Shown here piece after piece: positions 12,191 to 23,540 of a stretch of 64,000 nucleotides of DNA (position 1 is the stretch's first letter; every line of letters starts with the position of its first letter). A model generated the notes under the pieces. It ran no database searches, was not told the DNA's origin, and saw only the letters and a program-made list of their open reading frames with translations. The position numbers and the translations under genes are program-made. Source of the stretch: Triglochin maritima (Eukaryota; Streptophyta; Magnoliopsida; Alismatales; Juncaginaceae); assembly GCA_963682175.1 (NCBI GenBank), contig OY821789.1, positions 6,448,001-6,512,000 of the forward strand, read 5' to 3'.

Positions 12191-14199
12191 GTTGAGCATG
12201 TGTCAATAATTAGTTTAGACTATTTCCAAAGTCAATACAAGACACTAGAAAGCAGGACCGACACTCAACACATTTCAATTTCATCCACAACCCAAATAAT
12301 TCCACATCCACAATATTGCCCAGCCACTTCGACCCCATCACCATCTCCGAGTTCGCCACCTACCACTCTCCTTCTCCAAAATCAATCACTGTCTACAAGT
12401 GCTACTAGAAGGAGGTCTTCCAACTTCGACGTCGTCATCAAAGCGACACTCGTATTATGTAAGAAACTACACTACTTGGGAAACTTTGCCAACACTAGGA
12501 TGAGGCAGAGGGAACATGAAATTTAGCGAAATGGAAGATAAAAGACGGAAGAAAATGGATGATTGAAGGTATTTAAAATTGTATTTGGAATGATTCTAAA
12601 AACATCCCACGATCTCATGACATGACTTGTCTGAAATGTACGGTAACTGCCGTAAAGAATAAGCGAGACTAAAAATTACGTGGAAATTGAAAACGAGGAA
12701 AGTAAAATCCAAATGGAATCCACGTCTGCAGCGTGTGTGACGCTCAACGTCTGTGATGCTATGCGTCCATCAAACATTTTCCTAAAAATTAAATGAAAAT
12801 ATATATTTCTTTGTAAAGAGTGAGAGTTAAGGGAATGTTTAATTTGAAATTAAGATAATTCTAAATGTTCTGATTGTGAATGACCGAAAAGAATAGACAA
12901 ATCTATTTTACGAAATAATTTTATATTTATTGTTAGAACTTGAGAATTGAGATGTGTCGGGAAGAAACACGATCAGAGAACTTGACGAGGGAGAATTTGT
13001 GGGATTGAAATTAGATCTGCTGCTTCTGAATTGATGAACGGTTGGATCTTGACGAGGGAAGCAAAGACGGAGCCGTTACTTTTGAATTGATGAATGGTTG
13101 GATCTTGATTGGAGAAGCACAATCCGTGTGCACAGCAGATGGTGGAGCTGAGCCGTCGAATCGAGTTTGCTAAACTTTTCTCACTTTTGATATCATGTTA
13201 CAACTATCATAATATTTCAAGATGTAAGAGAAAATCTTTTTCTACTTAATTCATAAATAAGAGAAGTGTTGTATAACAAAACTTAATAAATATTCTATTA
13301 ACTTCTAAAAATTTCTAATGCAATAAAGATAGATATTTAATACAATTTTTAACTTTGTTTACAAGTTTGCTCCAAATAATTGATGTTGCTAGACTTTATC
13401 TTGAGATGAGCCTTGCACTCTGTACGTCCTGGTCCCGACAAGGATTTTCTACCCAACATTTATTAATTAAGTAAAAACATATAACTTTCCAGTATATGAT
13501 TCCGTGCAAATTGGGTCGGACCTAACCTAACGTTAACGAACAGCCGGGTCATTTAGTTTTTTTTTTAAATACTATCAAAAATATTTAAAAACACCTAAAA
13601 TACCTCCCAGAACTACTAAAATACCAAAAATAAAATAACACATGCCCGCATGTCAGACCCAACAGGCCAACACGGCCAACCACAACTTCGCGAACTGGCC
13701 GAGCCGGTACTCAAGTCTATCAGATAATGAATAAATTATTAATATAAGGCGTGCACAATAGATACACTAGAATTGTGATTTGGGCTAGCTCATTAAATTT
13801 GTCTAAGTAATTGAATTGGTTTTGCTCTACTAAATTCGGTATATGCGTTATGTTGAAAAAGACATTTTGAAAATCATTATTTTATTCAGCCAAATCACTT
13901 TTTTTCTCTAATATGATAAGATTTAGTTTAGGCATGATGGTCATATAACCACAAAATCGTGAATTCTCAAACTTCTCAGGTTCTCGATAACTCTTGCGCA
14001 ATAACTCTTGTTCTCAATATTAGATTTATCAATTAAATTGTTCATAAGTTAACAATATAATCTCAATATTAGATTTATCAATTAACAACATAAGGACATC
14101 ATATTACTAGAAAAACAATTTCTAAATTAAGCAATTATTTTAAAAATTTATTGGCACTGGGATGTTACCACTGGTGAACTCATAAATATCTAACTATAA
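12191..14199. other. no gene seen
   Basis: AT-rich sequence with only short frames. A 108-aa frame at 12200-12526 is Ser/Thr/Pro-rich with no motif. Two partly similar copies of a TTGAATTGATGAA-GGTTGGATCTTGA phrase lie at 13025 and 13083. Nothing else stands out. Confidence 0.5.
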
Positions 14200-14921
14200 G
14201 AGCATCCTTAGCGGTGGAGAAACAGGGGCGGGGCGGGATTCAACCCACCCCCAACTCCCTTAGTGTGGGAAAAGGGGAGGTCGGGTCTCGACCCCACCTG
14301 GGTCGGCGACCCGGCCTAATTTGTGACTTGGGTTGGCCACGTGGCCAACCCGGGTTGGTTGTTTTTCTTTAAATAAACGATTAAAAATTAATTTTTTATA
14401 TGTTTAATAATTTTTATTCATATATATATATATTTATATAATTATAATTATTTTTGGAAAATTAAAATAAATAACCAAATATCCTACATTCTCTCCAATC
14501 TACGTTATTTGGAGATCAATCTTTGATAAATTTTTTTTTAAAAAAATCTTAAAAAAATGAAAACAAATAAAAAACATATTTCTAGAAAACAAAATAGAAA
14601 AAAAGTTTTAAAATGACTTTAAAATAAATATATTAACATTATTAACTATTATCAATATTAAAAAAATATAAATTATTTAATTGATATGTATATTGTTTTA
14701 TATAATTAGAATTAATTTCTGAGAATTAAAATAAATGAAAATTGATAAGATAAAATCATTGTAAAAATAATTTATTTAATAGTTTGTGTATTTTTGTGGT
14801 GGAATAAAAAATAAGGTAAAAAGAAATAAATTGGAGGAGATAGTGTGTTGAAAGTGGAGTTGGGATTAAGAGATGAAAAATGAGTTGGGTTGAGATTTTT
14901 AGGTTGGGGTTAGCGGTGGTC
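14200..14921. mobile_element. Tourist-like (PIF/Harbinger) MITE, copy 1
   Basis: The ends are GAGCATCCTTAGCGG and, read inward from the right, GACCACCGCTAACCCC. TAA lies on both sides (14197-14199 and 14922-14924), the 3-bp target of PIF/Harbinger elements. The internal phrase AGTTTGTGTATTTTTGTG and the right-hand sequence match the MITE at 50149-50982. It is non-coding. Confidence 0.75.
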
Positions 14922-14924
14922 TAA

Positions 14925-15395
14925 CAAATATTGTGTCAGTCGAGGTCGGTTGTTATGATTGATATCAGACCTTCAACCATCTTAAATAACAGAAATTATG
15001 TAAGTTGTAACATCTCGATTGTAAATTGGTTAGATGAAACAATTGTAAGTCCACCTAGAAATGTGCTAACTTTGCTTGGTTGAGAATTTTGAAGATTTGT
15101 GTGTTGTCCGTTAATTTTAGGGGATTGTCAATTCGTCCTGAGCTAGTAGCCTCGTAGTTAACCAAAATTAAATAGGAACCTGATCAAATCTCATACGTAT
15201 TTTACATGCATGTTTTTTTCCGGCTAAAATCTAGATGAATTCAATGGCAACTAACCAAGTAAAATAATAATAAAAATTAAAGTGCAGCAGATTTATTTAT
15301 GAAATCGTACATGGAGCATGAGCGAAACTGTTGATTATAAAAATACAAAATGATACCACGAAATAACATGCATGATAATTTAGTTTTAACTTATA
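14925..15395. other. 3' flank of GH3 copy B
   Basis: No gene or repeat recognised. This would hold the 3' untranslated region of GH3 copy B, whose stop codon is at the right edge of this stretch. I cannot point to a poly(A) signal with confidence. Confidence 0.4.
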
Positions 15396-16135
15396 TCACT
15401 GCTTCCATTTGGGAGGTATTGAACTAAAGCTGCTTGAAACCACCATAGAATCGAGAAGCTGTGCCATTGGTTTGGAATTGACACACCTTGGAGTTTTATA
15501 TTGATTGATAGACGAACCATTGGAAAGAGCAAAATCCATCAATTTGTCGAACGTTCCCGGTTGAACAACTTTGATCTCCAATGGTCCGATTGACTTGGTC
15601 TCGACTCGACCCTGCCTGTACACGGAGTTCAACTCATTCTCGATGGCCAAACAACATCTCTCGAGCACATCCGCTTCAATCTTTCTTGTTAATGGCTCCT
15701 TGGACATCAATTCCCAATAGATGACGTAGTGTGCCGGTATAGTGTTCGTCTCGACACGGCTCGTGTACTCCACTACACTTGTGTTGTAGTCCTTCAGCAA
15801 CTCGGAAGCATGTTGTACTGCGTTTTGGAGCTCAACTTCATCTGTTTTGTCAACCTCGATGCTTAAGAGGACGTTCTTTCGTCGCAGGAATTGGAACTGT
15901 GGAGCAGCATTGTGGAATCCCGTGACTTTCACCATGTCGCCGACTTGGTAACGATACAAACCGCAATATGTGGTGACAACTATTTCGTTACCCACTTCAA
16001 CATCTTTGATGTCCACTGGATGAATTTCATGTTGTTCAAAATAAGATATAAAATATTATTATATATCTTCGGCATTCTTGATAAATAACTAGAAAAGGTG
16101 CTTGTTGTTTTACAAGTCTTGCCTAGTAAAATTAA

Positions 16136-16289
16136 GGGTCCCTTTGGCAGCGACTTTTATATTTAGATTTTGGGTAAAATCTACTTTTCCTTCAAAATCT
16201 CCAAAGAGCTAATTGTTTAAGAACAAATAAGTTTTCGATTTTTATTTAGTTATTAAAACATAGTTAAAACCCGTTGCTAAAACGGACCC
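16136..16289. mobile_element. short MITE with GGGTCC ends
   Basis: The left end is GGGTCCCTTTGGCAGCG. The right end, read inward, is GGGTCCGTTTTAGCAAC. This imperfect terminal inverted repeat spans a 154-bp AT-rich body. Similar GGGTCCGTTTGGC ends are common in plant MITEs. No clear target duplication. Confidence 0.6.
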
Positions 16290-17340
16290 AATATCCGTAA
16301 ATTTTTTATTTAATAAAATAAAAACGAAAATTTCGAAATTTAGGAAAAGAATTTTTTTTTTTCAAAAAATAATCCGATCGCGGGTGTGACACGGATCGCG
16401 GGTCACACCCGCGATCCCTCTCCCGCCAATTTCTTTTCTTCTTTTTTTCTGTTTTCTGTTTTTGTTTTTTTCTTTTCTATTTTTATTTTTTATTGTAATT
16501 ATTTGTAATCTTTTTTTAAATTTGTTTTTTCAAAATATGTTTTCTAATTTACATTATTTTTCTAAATTTTTTAAAATTATTTTTAATTTTTCCAATAATC
16601 GACCTCCAAATCACGTCGGATAACCCGACGTATTGAAATGTTAGGGTATTTTATACAACAAAAAAAAATTTTTTTTTAACCAGATTAATAAATTATTTAC
16701 AACTGAATATTAAACAAACACTAAAACTAATTAAAACAAAAAATTGGAAACGATATCAAAAATTAGTAGGGTGTACACACATTGCAAAAATTTTTGGAGG
16801 TCGATACAGCAAAAAATTAAAAACACAATTAAATTTTTTTAAAAAATAATAACAATTACAAAACATATTTTCAAAACAAATATAATAAAAAACATAGTTA
16901 AAACGATTTAAAAAAAAATCAAAACATAAAACACTACGACTAAAATCCGTGACTTTTTAATTTTCTTTTATTGCTTTTGATTTTATGCTTTTGATATTTT
17001 AAAATTTATTTTTAATCTGTTTTTTAATATATTTGTTTTTGAAAATAAGTCTTCTAATTCTTATTATTTTTTAAAATGTTTTTAAAAAAATATTTTCCAC
17101 AATCTACCACCAAATCACGTGGATAACAGAGTGGGTTGAAAAATTCACTAATTTTTGTATAAAATAACATAATTTTTCACGTGGATCCCAATTGTTATTA
17201 TTTTGATAACAAACAGAATATATTTTTTTGCTGAAAATTTCCAAGGATCGCGGGTGTGAACCGCGATCCGTGGGATTTTTTTTTCTGTTTTAGTTTTTTT
17301 TTCTATTTTTCTTTTTATTTTAATTATTTTACTAGGCAAG
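16290..17340. repeat. AT-rich segment with nested inverted and direct repeats
   Basis: GATCGCGGGTGTGA occurs at about 16377 and 17249, each next to an inverted partner that makes a GC hairpin. A phrase around AATCACGT-GGATAAC is directly repeated near 16611 and 17113. The AT-rich stretch 16490-16610 is matched in inverted form by 16795-16900. The outer words CTTGCCTAGTAAAAT (16119-16133) and ATTTTACTAGGCAAG (17326-17340) are also inverted. It replaces the missing end of GH3 copy B exon 3. Confidence 0.55.
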
Positions 17341-19477
17341 ACTCGTGTGTGGTGGTGAAGGTGTGCGAGGCAAAGGCGTGCGGGGTCTGTTGAGTTGCGA
17401 GAAGGAGAGCGAGCGTGAGGTTGGGGTCCGGAGGCATGGTCGTGTGAACTCCGGCGTCGTCGTTGTCGTTCTTCAAAGAGAAGGTATGCCAAGTTCTTGC
17501 ATTAGAGGCCTTAGTGATCACCCACGTTGGGGTGATCTTTTGGTAGGTCGCGGGACGTCAGAGACCTCGTCGGCGACGAGTTTCGGCGTCATAACCTCGG
17601 CTGGCGCGAGGTTGAAGACGTCTGTCGGTCAACCGGGTCCCTTGGACGGTCGACCGAACGTAGTGTTTTTGGACTGTCTGGCGTGTTTCGGTCGACCGGG
17701 TCCTTGTGTTCGGTTGACCAGAACTTAAGTGTACCGGACCCTTGGTGTGGTTGCGGTCCACCGTTGATAACGTAGAAAATAATAAGTTGACCCTGTAAGG
17801 TTTCGGTCGACCGAGACCCCTGAGTCGGTCGACCGATAGATTGGATTTTGATGTTGACTAGACTTCGGATTTTGACCTCGTTCGGTCGATCGGTTTTAGA
17901 CCTTCGGTAGACCGTTAGATTTATGTGTTGCGCAACTAGTTCGACCGTTGCAGACGCTTCGGTCGACCGATTCCGTTGTCGAAGCGGTCGACCGAGCTGT
18001 CACTTTCGGTCGACCGATTTCCCTTGTGGAAGCGGTCGACCGGTTGTCACAGCTGTCGTGAGATTCCCTTGAGGAAACGGTCGACCGAGTGTCTCTTTCG
18101 GTCGACCGTTTTGCACATGACAGAATTCCTGGTTCCGCTTAGGATGCCAACTCTATCCACGTAAACACGTGTCCTCGCCTTGTGCGTGAGCCGGGAGGTG
18201 ACGGTGGGCGTGTTACGCGTGCCTGCCCAGGGATCGCCGTGTGGAATAGTGTGGGTGTCCGGAACGCGTCACCTCCATGTATGGATCGTGACAAAACTGG
18301 TGGATCGTTTGACTCGCGTTAGAGTAGCAGCCTGAGGGATTGCAGATCCCATTGCTTCAGCGGGCACGCAACTGTCGTTGGGTGAAGTGACTACCGGCCT
18401 GAGGGGCTACGGAGGTCGCTGCCCTTCTTTTATAAAGCGGAGTTGGTGTCTCCATGTGGAGCTCGTTGACCCTGCGGACTTCGGTTCGGATCTGTCGATT
18501 GTCTGACCTTGGTGTGGCGGATATGTTCGACTGACCTTGATGGTAGTGATTGCACGTGCCGTGCGGCCTGTGTGGCGGCGGTAAGGCCCCTGTGCGGCCT
18601 GTGTGGCGGCAGGGAGGATCGCGCGTGGCCTTTGTGGTTGCGGCGATGGACTGCCGATGATGTGTTCCGGCAGGTAGCTCGACTGTGGCGTCGGTTGATG
18701 GACCGACCTGAGCGACGGCTCCGTTGGTGTGGTGGTGGACCACGATGTTTTCAGATCTGATTCTACCTGCGTGGAAGTGCGAACGCCTCCTCACCGATCC
18801 CTTGGCTTGTGTAGTCGCGTGTGGGGATGTGTTGCGTACTGTCCGTTAGACCGTATGTGCCTACGGTAGGTCTCTACGGGGACCCGATGTTGGACCGTGC
18901 GACCTGTGTGGCGGCGGTGTTGTTTGACCGTGTGTCCTTTGTGGTATTGGTGGTTGTTGGACCGTGCGACCTGTGTGGCGACGACGATGTTGCGGATCGC
19001 GGGGCATGTGTGGCAGCAGTGGCGATTGTAGACCGCGTGGCCTGTGAGGCAGCGGGAACGATTGAAGGACGGATGTCCGGTTTTACCCTTGTGGATGTTT
19101 ACTGCTTTGTATTCCATACCATGCTATACTAGTATGTTAGGGCATATAGGTGAGCTTGTCATACGGGATTTCCTTATTAAACTCAGGCATTGTTGTTGCA
19201 TCTTTTTCAGGACCGCGTTAGGTTCCGGCGGGTGGTGACCGAGGGAGATTGCACTTTGGGACTGGATCCTATCGTCTACCTATTTAGGTTGTCGTGATTG
19301 CATGTTTTATGTATTTTGTATTCCGATGTAATTACTCTTTTGACAAACTCTTATGTAATATGATGCACCTTATGTATTTGGGTATTTCTTTCGGTAATGT
19401 CCCCACTCTTGATTGTTTATCCACATGTTTTCCTTGATTTTAAAAGTTTAAATTTTCCACTGTTCGGGAATGTTACA
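17341..19477 (+). mobile_element. gypsy-type LTR, 5'-truncated, inserted in GH3 copy B exon 3
   Basis: The 3' end (TTCGGGAATGTTACA) and the preceding block with GGGTGGTGACCGAGG match the ends of the gypsy LTRs at 53481-55470 and 60072-62021. The left part keeps the conserved stretch with CTTCAAAGAGAAGGTATGCC, followed by the CGGTCGACCG array (17630-18110), and then tandem GACCTGTGTGGCGGC words. The usual TGTAATATCC start and TATA region are absent: homology begins at 17341. The 3' end is joined directly to GH3 coding sequence, so the insertion broke an exon. Confidence 0.82.
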
Positions 19478-20152
19478 CAACATATAATTCCGAATCGATT
19501 CATCGGTAACAATGTCGTTGAGGATCCCAATTTCAATGTCACGTGAGAGGTCTTCCCACTGAAGTTGGAGAAAGTGAATAGCTCGAATGAGACTGGAGGC
19601 AAAGGGGGCACCAACGTGGACGACTTCCTCTCGTCGGTAAAGACCGCAGAGCATTTGTACGTACATACTTTGGGAGGTGTCTTGGCATAGTATGGCTTCC
19701 TTTGGTCAAGCCCGCGTATGGATCGTTAGGCTATGATTTAATGTGGTCGCTTTTGATAAGATTAGTTAGCAATGGCCTAGCTGGAATCCCCCCTGGAGTG
19801 TTTTCTTCCGACTTCACAAAGTAGAAGTAAAGACCCTTGCCCTTATCAAGATCGGGAAAATAACTGCATTAACCAACATTAATGTTTCTTAGACGTCTAA
19901 TAGTAGATATGCTGTTTGTCTAGTTTGCAAATGATTGTGTGGTAAACTCACGTCTTTATGATAGGCACGAGAAAGCTCTGGAAAAACCATCGACGTTCGA
20001 GCTCTTCTTTCGTGAGTGGTAATAACTTGCTCTGTCCACCAGAAGTGCCCGAGGTGCATGCATCAAGACCGAGAGTTTCCATCAAGTAATATTATTAGTT
20101 GTTATATATATATATAATATATATACACACATATATATACATATATATATAC

Positions 20153-20356
20153 AGGAATTCTCTAATGAGCCAAGAGCTTAATTTTTCTAAATTAAGCCCC
20201 CACAATATCCACAACTCATTTCAAATTGTAAGGTCGATTAAGAAAAAAACGGTTATACTAATGAATCGTGAGGTTAACTGTAAATAAGATCCAATGCTGA
20301 GATTGTAGGAGGTTTAAACTAAATTTGATGAGCCCTGGGCTCACTAGAGCTTGACC
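20153..20356. mobile_element. MITE X, copy 1, in GH3 copy B intron 1
   Basis: A 204-bp element with CTCTA-TGAGCC near the left end and GGCTCACTAGAGC near the right end, flanked by TA repeats. Its whole length is nearly the same as 32795-32999; both contain AATTAAGCCCCCACAATATC. It encodes nothing. Confidence 0.78.
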
Positions 20357-20395
<39 letters not shown>

Positions 20396-20482
20396 CATAT
20401 ATATATATGTATATATACATATATATATATAGACACACATATATATATATACACACACACATACACACATATATATACACGT
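20357..20482. repeat. TA/CA microsatellite
   Basis: Alternating runs of (TA)n and (CA)n following MITE X. It gives the repetitive minus-strand frame rich in YIYIC residues, which is not a gene. Confidence 0.85.
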
Positions 20483-21355
20483 TGTTGTTTACCTTGAATA
20501 TGTGATTAAAGTATTTGTCGGATAAAACAAACGATCGGTCGACCAGAAGGAGTGTTTCGGTCGACCGTATATGTGTTTTGATTTGTCCAGCAGAAGTGTA
20601 TGTCCATTTTCGGTCGACCGGAACTTAGGATTCGGTCGACCGGGCACACACGAGGAGTTGGGCAAAAGTGCATGTCAATTTTTGGTCGACCGGAACTTAG
20701 GAGTCGGTCGACCAGGCACACACGACGAGCTGGGCAAAAATGTCTATCGGTTTTCGGTCGACCGTAACTTAAGTGATTCGGTCGACCGAGTTTGCACTCG
20801 AGCAAGGAAGAAAAGTTATTGTCGCTTTTCGGTCGACCAGTACTTTAGTTTCGGTCGACCGGTAAAAGCTGGTTTGCGATACAGTTGGAGGATCGGTCGA
20901 CCGAAGCACCCGTTCGGTCGACCGTTGGACCTATTTTCTGCCCACATTTTGCACATTTCTCCACACGATTTTGTCGCAATTAATACTTGTTTAGGCCTAA
21001 TATATAAAAGCAATTTCGTCCCCCTTTGCTTAAGGTTAATTCTTATTAGTCTACTTTGTGTTTTTGAGAGAAAAGAGATAGAGAGAGCATCCTTGTTGAT
21101 TCGTTGGGAGAATTTGAGCCGAGTATCTTCGTCGGTTCGTTCGCGTCTCCTGTAAGTCTTTCCTTGTAATACGTTTTTCTATAGTGGATTTGGAGTTGTG
21201 TCGTCCGTGATTTTTCCCGCATTGGGTTTCCACGTTAAATCTTACATGTTTTGTGTGGTTTAGATTTTGGATTTGCATTTGTTCTTAATTTCCGTCAATT
21301 GGATATGCTATTTCGATTCCACTGCAAATTTGAGATTGGTTTTAATCACCTAACA
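20483..21355 (+). mobile_element. copia-type LTR (family B), isolated
   Basis: It has a U3 array of GGTCGACC, a TATA box TATATAAAAG at 21001-21010, then a pyrimidine-rich leader and the phrase TTTTTCCCGCATTGGG followed by CCACGTTAAAT, a pattern typical of the R-U5 region of plant copia LTRs. Possible ends are TGTTGTTTACC at 20483 and CACCTAACA at 21355. I could not find a target duplication, so both ends are estimates. No internal domain follows. It sits in intron 1 of GH3 copy B. Confidence 0.65.
20537..20923. repeat. regular array of GGTCGACC palindromes
   Basis: Exact GGTCGACC starts at 20537, 20559, 20612, 20634, 20684, 20706, 20756, 20780, 20831, 20853, 20895 and 20916. The spacings are 22, 53, 22, 50, 22, 50, 24, 51, 22, 42 and 21. 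So pairs about two helical turns apart recur every 72-75 bp for the first five pairs. Most copies extend to CGGTCGACCG. The array lies upstream of the TATA box of the LTR. Confidence 0.9.
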
Positions 21356-22052
21356 ATATATATATATATATATATATATAATTGCATCTTAGTTATTTTA
21401 CATTTATTTTGGAGATTAAGGATGGATCAAGAAATTATTGTATTGTTTTAAAATGAAGATATTTTAGAAAATAAAAAAAATAAAATTTTAAAAAAATCAC
21501 CATAACTCTTATCTTTATTTTATAGATATGTTATATTTTCAAAATACTAAATTTTTGATAGTTAACTCAAATCGAAAAATTATCAAAGTTGAACAATTAT
21601 ATTTTCGTGATAAAAAGAGACATTTGATAATTCGAACCATTTTGTTCACGGTGTCAGAAGTCACAGCTCAAAACTCACGTTGGTGTCTTTTTTGATAATC
21701 TAATAAATGTGTTTTTTTACTCAAACCTCACGAGGAACTCGAGAATGGGATGAGAACAAAGTATAGCCGACTTATCCCCATTGGCAATGCGTTGGATGTC
21801 GGGTTTGATGTCCTCGTACGTTGTCAACGGAACCTTCGCCTTGAAAGTTTTGCTATCGGTAGCGTCACCAAGTTCAAATCTCTTCAAGTACTCCGTCTCC
21901 GCATTTTGGATGATAATTTCGTTCAACACTTTCTCTTGGATACTTTCTGCATTCGCGGTCATATTGTCGATAATCATCAGCTTCTCTGCATCGCTTTGGT
22001 TGGTGGCCGGCCCAAGTGGGGACGCCGGGGAACGTTGCAACTCCGATACCAT

Positions 22053-22489
22053 AGAAATGAGCTAAGCGACACACTAAGCTACCTTCTATTTCTAGAGAAC
22101 AATGACGAAATGGATGCCAACAGAGAATTTATAGACGATTTCAACTGCTGACGCGGATATACAAGATAAGGAATGCAATACTGTCCACCAATTGTTTTAA
22201 TCCAGACGGTCTTTCTGAAAGTTTTCTATCCACATGATTGATTACATTATTGACTTACCAATAGCCACTAAGGGTTCGAGATTCATCTATTTACACGTGT
22301 CTCCACAACTGATTTGTTTCTACCAACAAAGAGGCAGTGAGAATCATTTGTTTGTCGTGTCAATCTCTTAATTATAACAAATATCTTTGAGAAAAAAGTG
22401 GATTTCCTAGGTTGATTAATACAAATTTTGTATCGTGTCTTTAAATAAAGTGTTAAACTCAATTTTACTCACATTCATAATACCATAAC
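22053..22489. other. upstream flank of GH3 copy B
   Basis: No coding sequence or clear repeat. It would have been the promoter of GH3 copy B. I see no convincing TATA box or auxin element. Confidence 0.4.
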
Positions 22490-22699
22490 CACGAAAATGT
22501 CTGGTGAAGCGTCTTGATCCGGCGATGTAACGAGGACGAATTTCTTTTCCCGACTCAGGCGTCTAGCTAAGCCGCCTCCACCTTGGTGGAGGCGTGTTAG
22601 TCAGACGCCTCCACAAAGGTGGAGGCGGCTTATCCGAACGCCCGTTTTTTGTTTTTTTTTAATTTTCTGTTAAATTAAATTTTTTCAGGTTTCGTTGCA

Positions 22700-22935
22700 A
22701 GATTCCGGTGGTGATAGAGTAGATTACAGTGAGATTTTTGACAGTAAAGAAATATTTACAACAATCGAGGAAGCTTGTAAATGGGCGAAACAAGTTGCAA
22801 TAGAAGCCGAATTTTTTTTGGTTATATCATCATACAAAACAAAAGCAGATAACCGGATGGATTGTTACCTGAGATGTGATCGCAGACGTGAAATGAGTTC
22901 TCGTGATACAAGTATTGCACTGCGAAAGAATACAC
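22700..22935 (+). pseudogene. MULE transposase N-terminal fragment
   Basis: The frame reads VDYSEIFDSKEIFTTIEEA, then CKWAKQVAIEAEFFLVISSY, then DCYLRCDRRREM and IALRKNT. This follows the N-terminal zinc-binding, FAR1-like pattern of plant Mutator-like transposases: an F-S-eL-WA-GF-VI block followed by a CxxG-like block. It stops just before the expected CPF motif, where homology ends and the mobile-domain fragment on the other strand begins. No catalytic domain remains. Confidence 0.6.
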
Positions 22936-23540
22936 CGCTCCACGAAAGCCGAAATCAATGGCATGTCGATGCAGGAAAACATGTTCTACGGCAAGTGACC
23001 CAATCCACTGTCATTGACGGTCGCCGTCATATCATCAGTCATCACCGAATGCCATGCCTGCAATGTCGTACAGGCTCTGTGCCGATTATGGCACTTCAAG
23101 ACCTTCCAATCCTCGTCATCTCAGATGCGTCTGACGATGTGGCCTCCGAAACTAGGAATGACGCTGCCATCTGGAGGACCACCGGGCATAATATCCGTGA
23201 CGATCCAAGAGTCGTCCTCACCCCTCTTCTTCTTCTGAGCTCGGGCGTCTGCAGTACACGAACTCGAATCACCGGTCATAAACCGGCCACCTCGATCCTT
23301 CCTAATGACTCACTCAGCCGAAAGACCACAATGTCGCCCCGTCCTCGACCGAGCTGATGTATCACCTCCTCCTGTGGCCCAAAGTCATACCGGTCACCAT
23401 CGTCACTCTCGTCGTGACTCCTCAACTCATCTGAATCATCCTGGTCGTCGAAAGAATCTCCAGCTATCTGACGACGACGTAACAGATCTCTCTCTCCCAA
23501 CTGAAGCAGAAATACCACGTGTACGTCGATGACGATGACC
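22925..23540 (-). pseudogene. plant mobile domain (PMD) protein fragment
   Basis: Read on the minus strand from about 23200: GGPPDGSVIPSFGGHIVRRI, stop, DDEDWKVLKCHNRHRACTTL, WHSVMTDDMT, SGLGHLP, stop, NMFSCIDMPLISAFVER. This is the start of the plant mobile domain, as in MAIL/phosphatase-7-long-form-like proteins and their transposon relatives. An acidic leader (DDQDDSDELRSHDESDDGD) lies before it in another frame, so there is a frameshift as well as two nonsense codons. Homology breaks off after SAFVER near 22930, exactly where the opposed MULE piece ends. Confidence 0.7.

Larger units (their letters stand above)
15396..22052 (-). pseudogene. GH3 copy B, broken acyl-acid amido synthetase
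   Basis: Exon 1 is 22052-21727 and opens with a Met (EKLMIIDNMTANAESIQEKV). Exon 2 is 20053-19952, again 102 bp (GTSGGQSKLLPLTKEELERR). A partial exon 3 is 19863-19478. Exon 4 is about 16018-15396 ([28 protein letters not shown]), ending in a stop after PPKWKQ. Breaks: the acceptor before exon 2 reads AC instead of AG, exon 3 has an in-frame stop near 19727 and a frameshift, and exon 3 is cut at 19477 by the 3' end of a gypsy LTR, with its remaining half missing. Intron 1 contains a MITE and a copia-type LTR. Exon 4 alone is open and well conserved, so the damage is probably younger than that in copy A. Confidence 0.92.

Noticed and set aside
20571..21155. 194-aa plus-strand frame with repeated SVDRNLG words
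   Set aside because: Translation of the GGTCGACC array in the copia-type LTR, not a protein gene.
22695..23357. Single 220-aa plus-strand gene
   Set aside because: Only the first 80 or so residues look like a MULE protein; the rest is antisense to a plant mobile domain reading on the minus strand.
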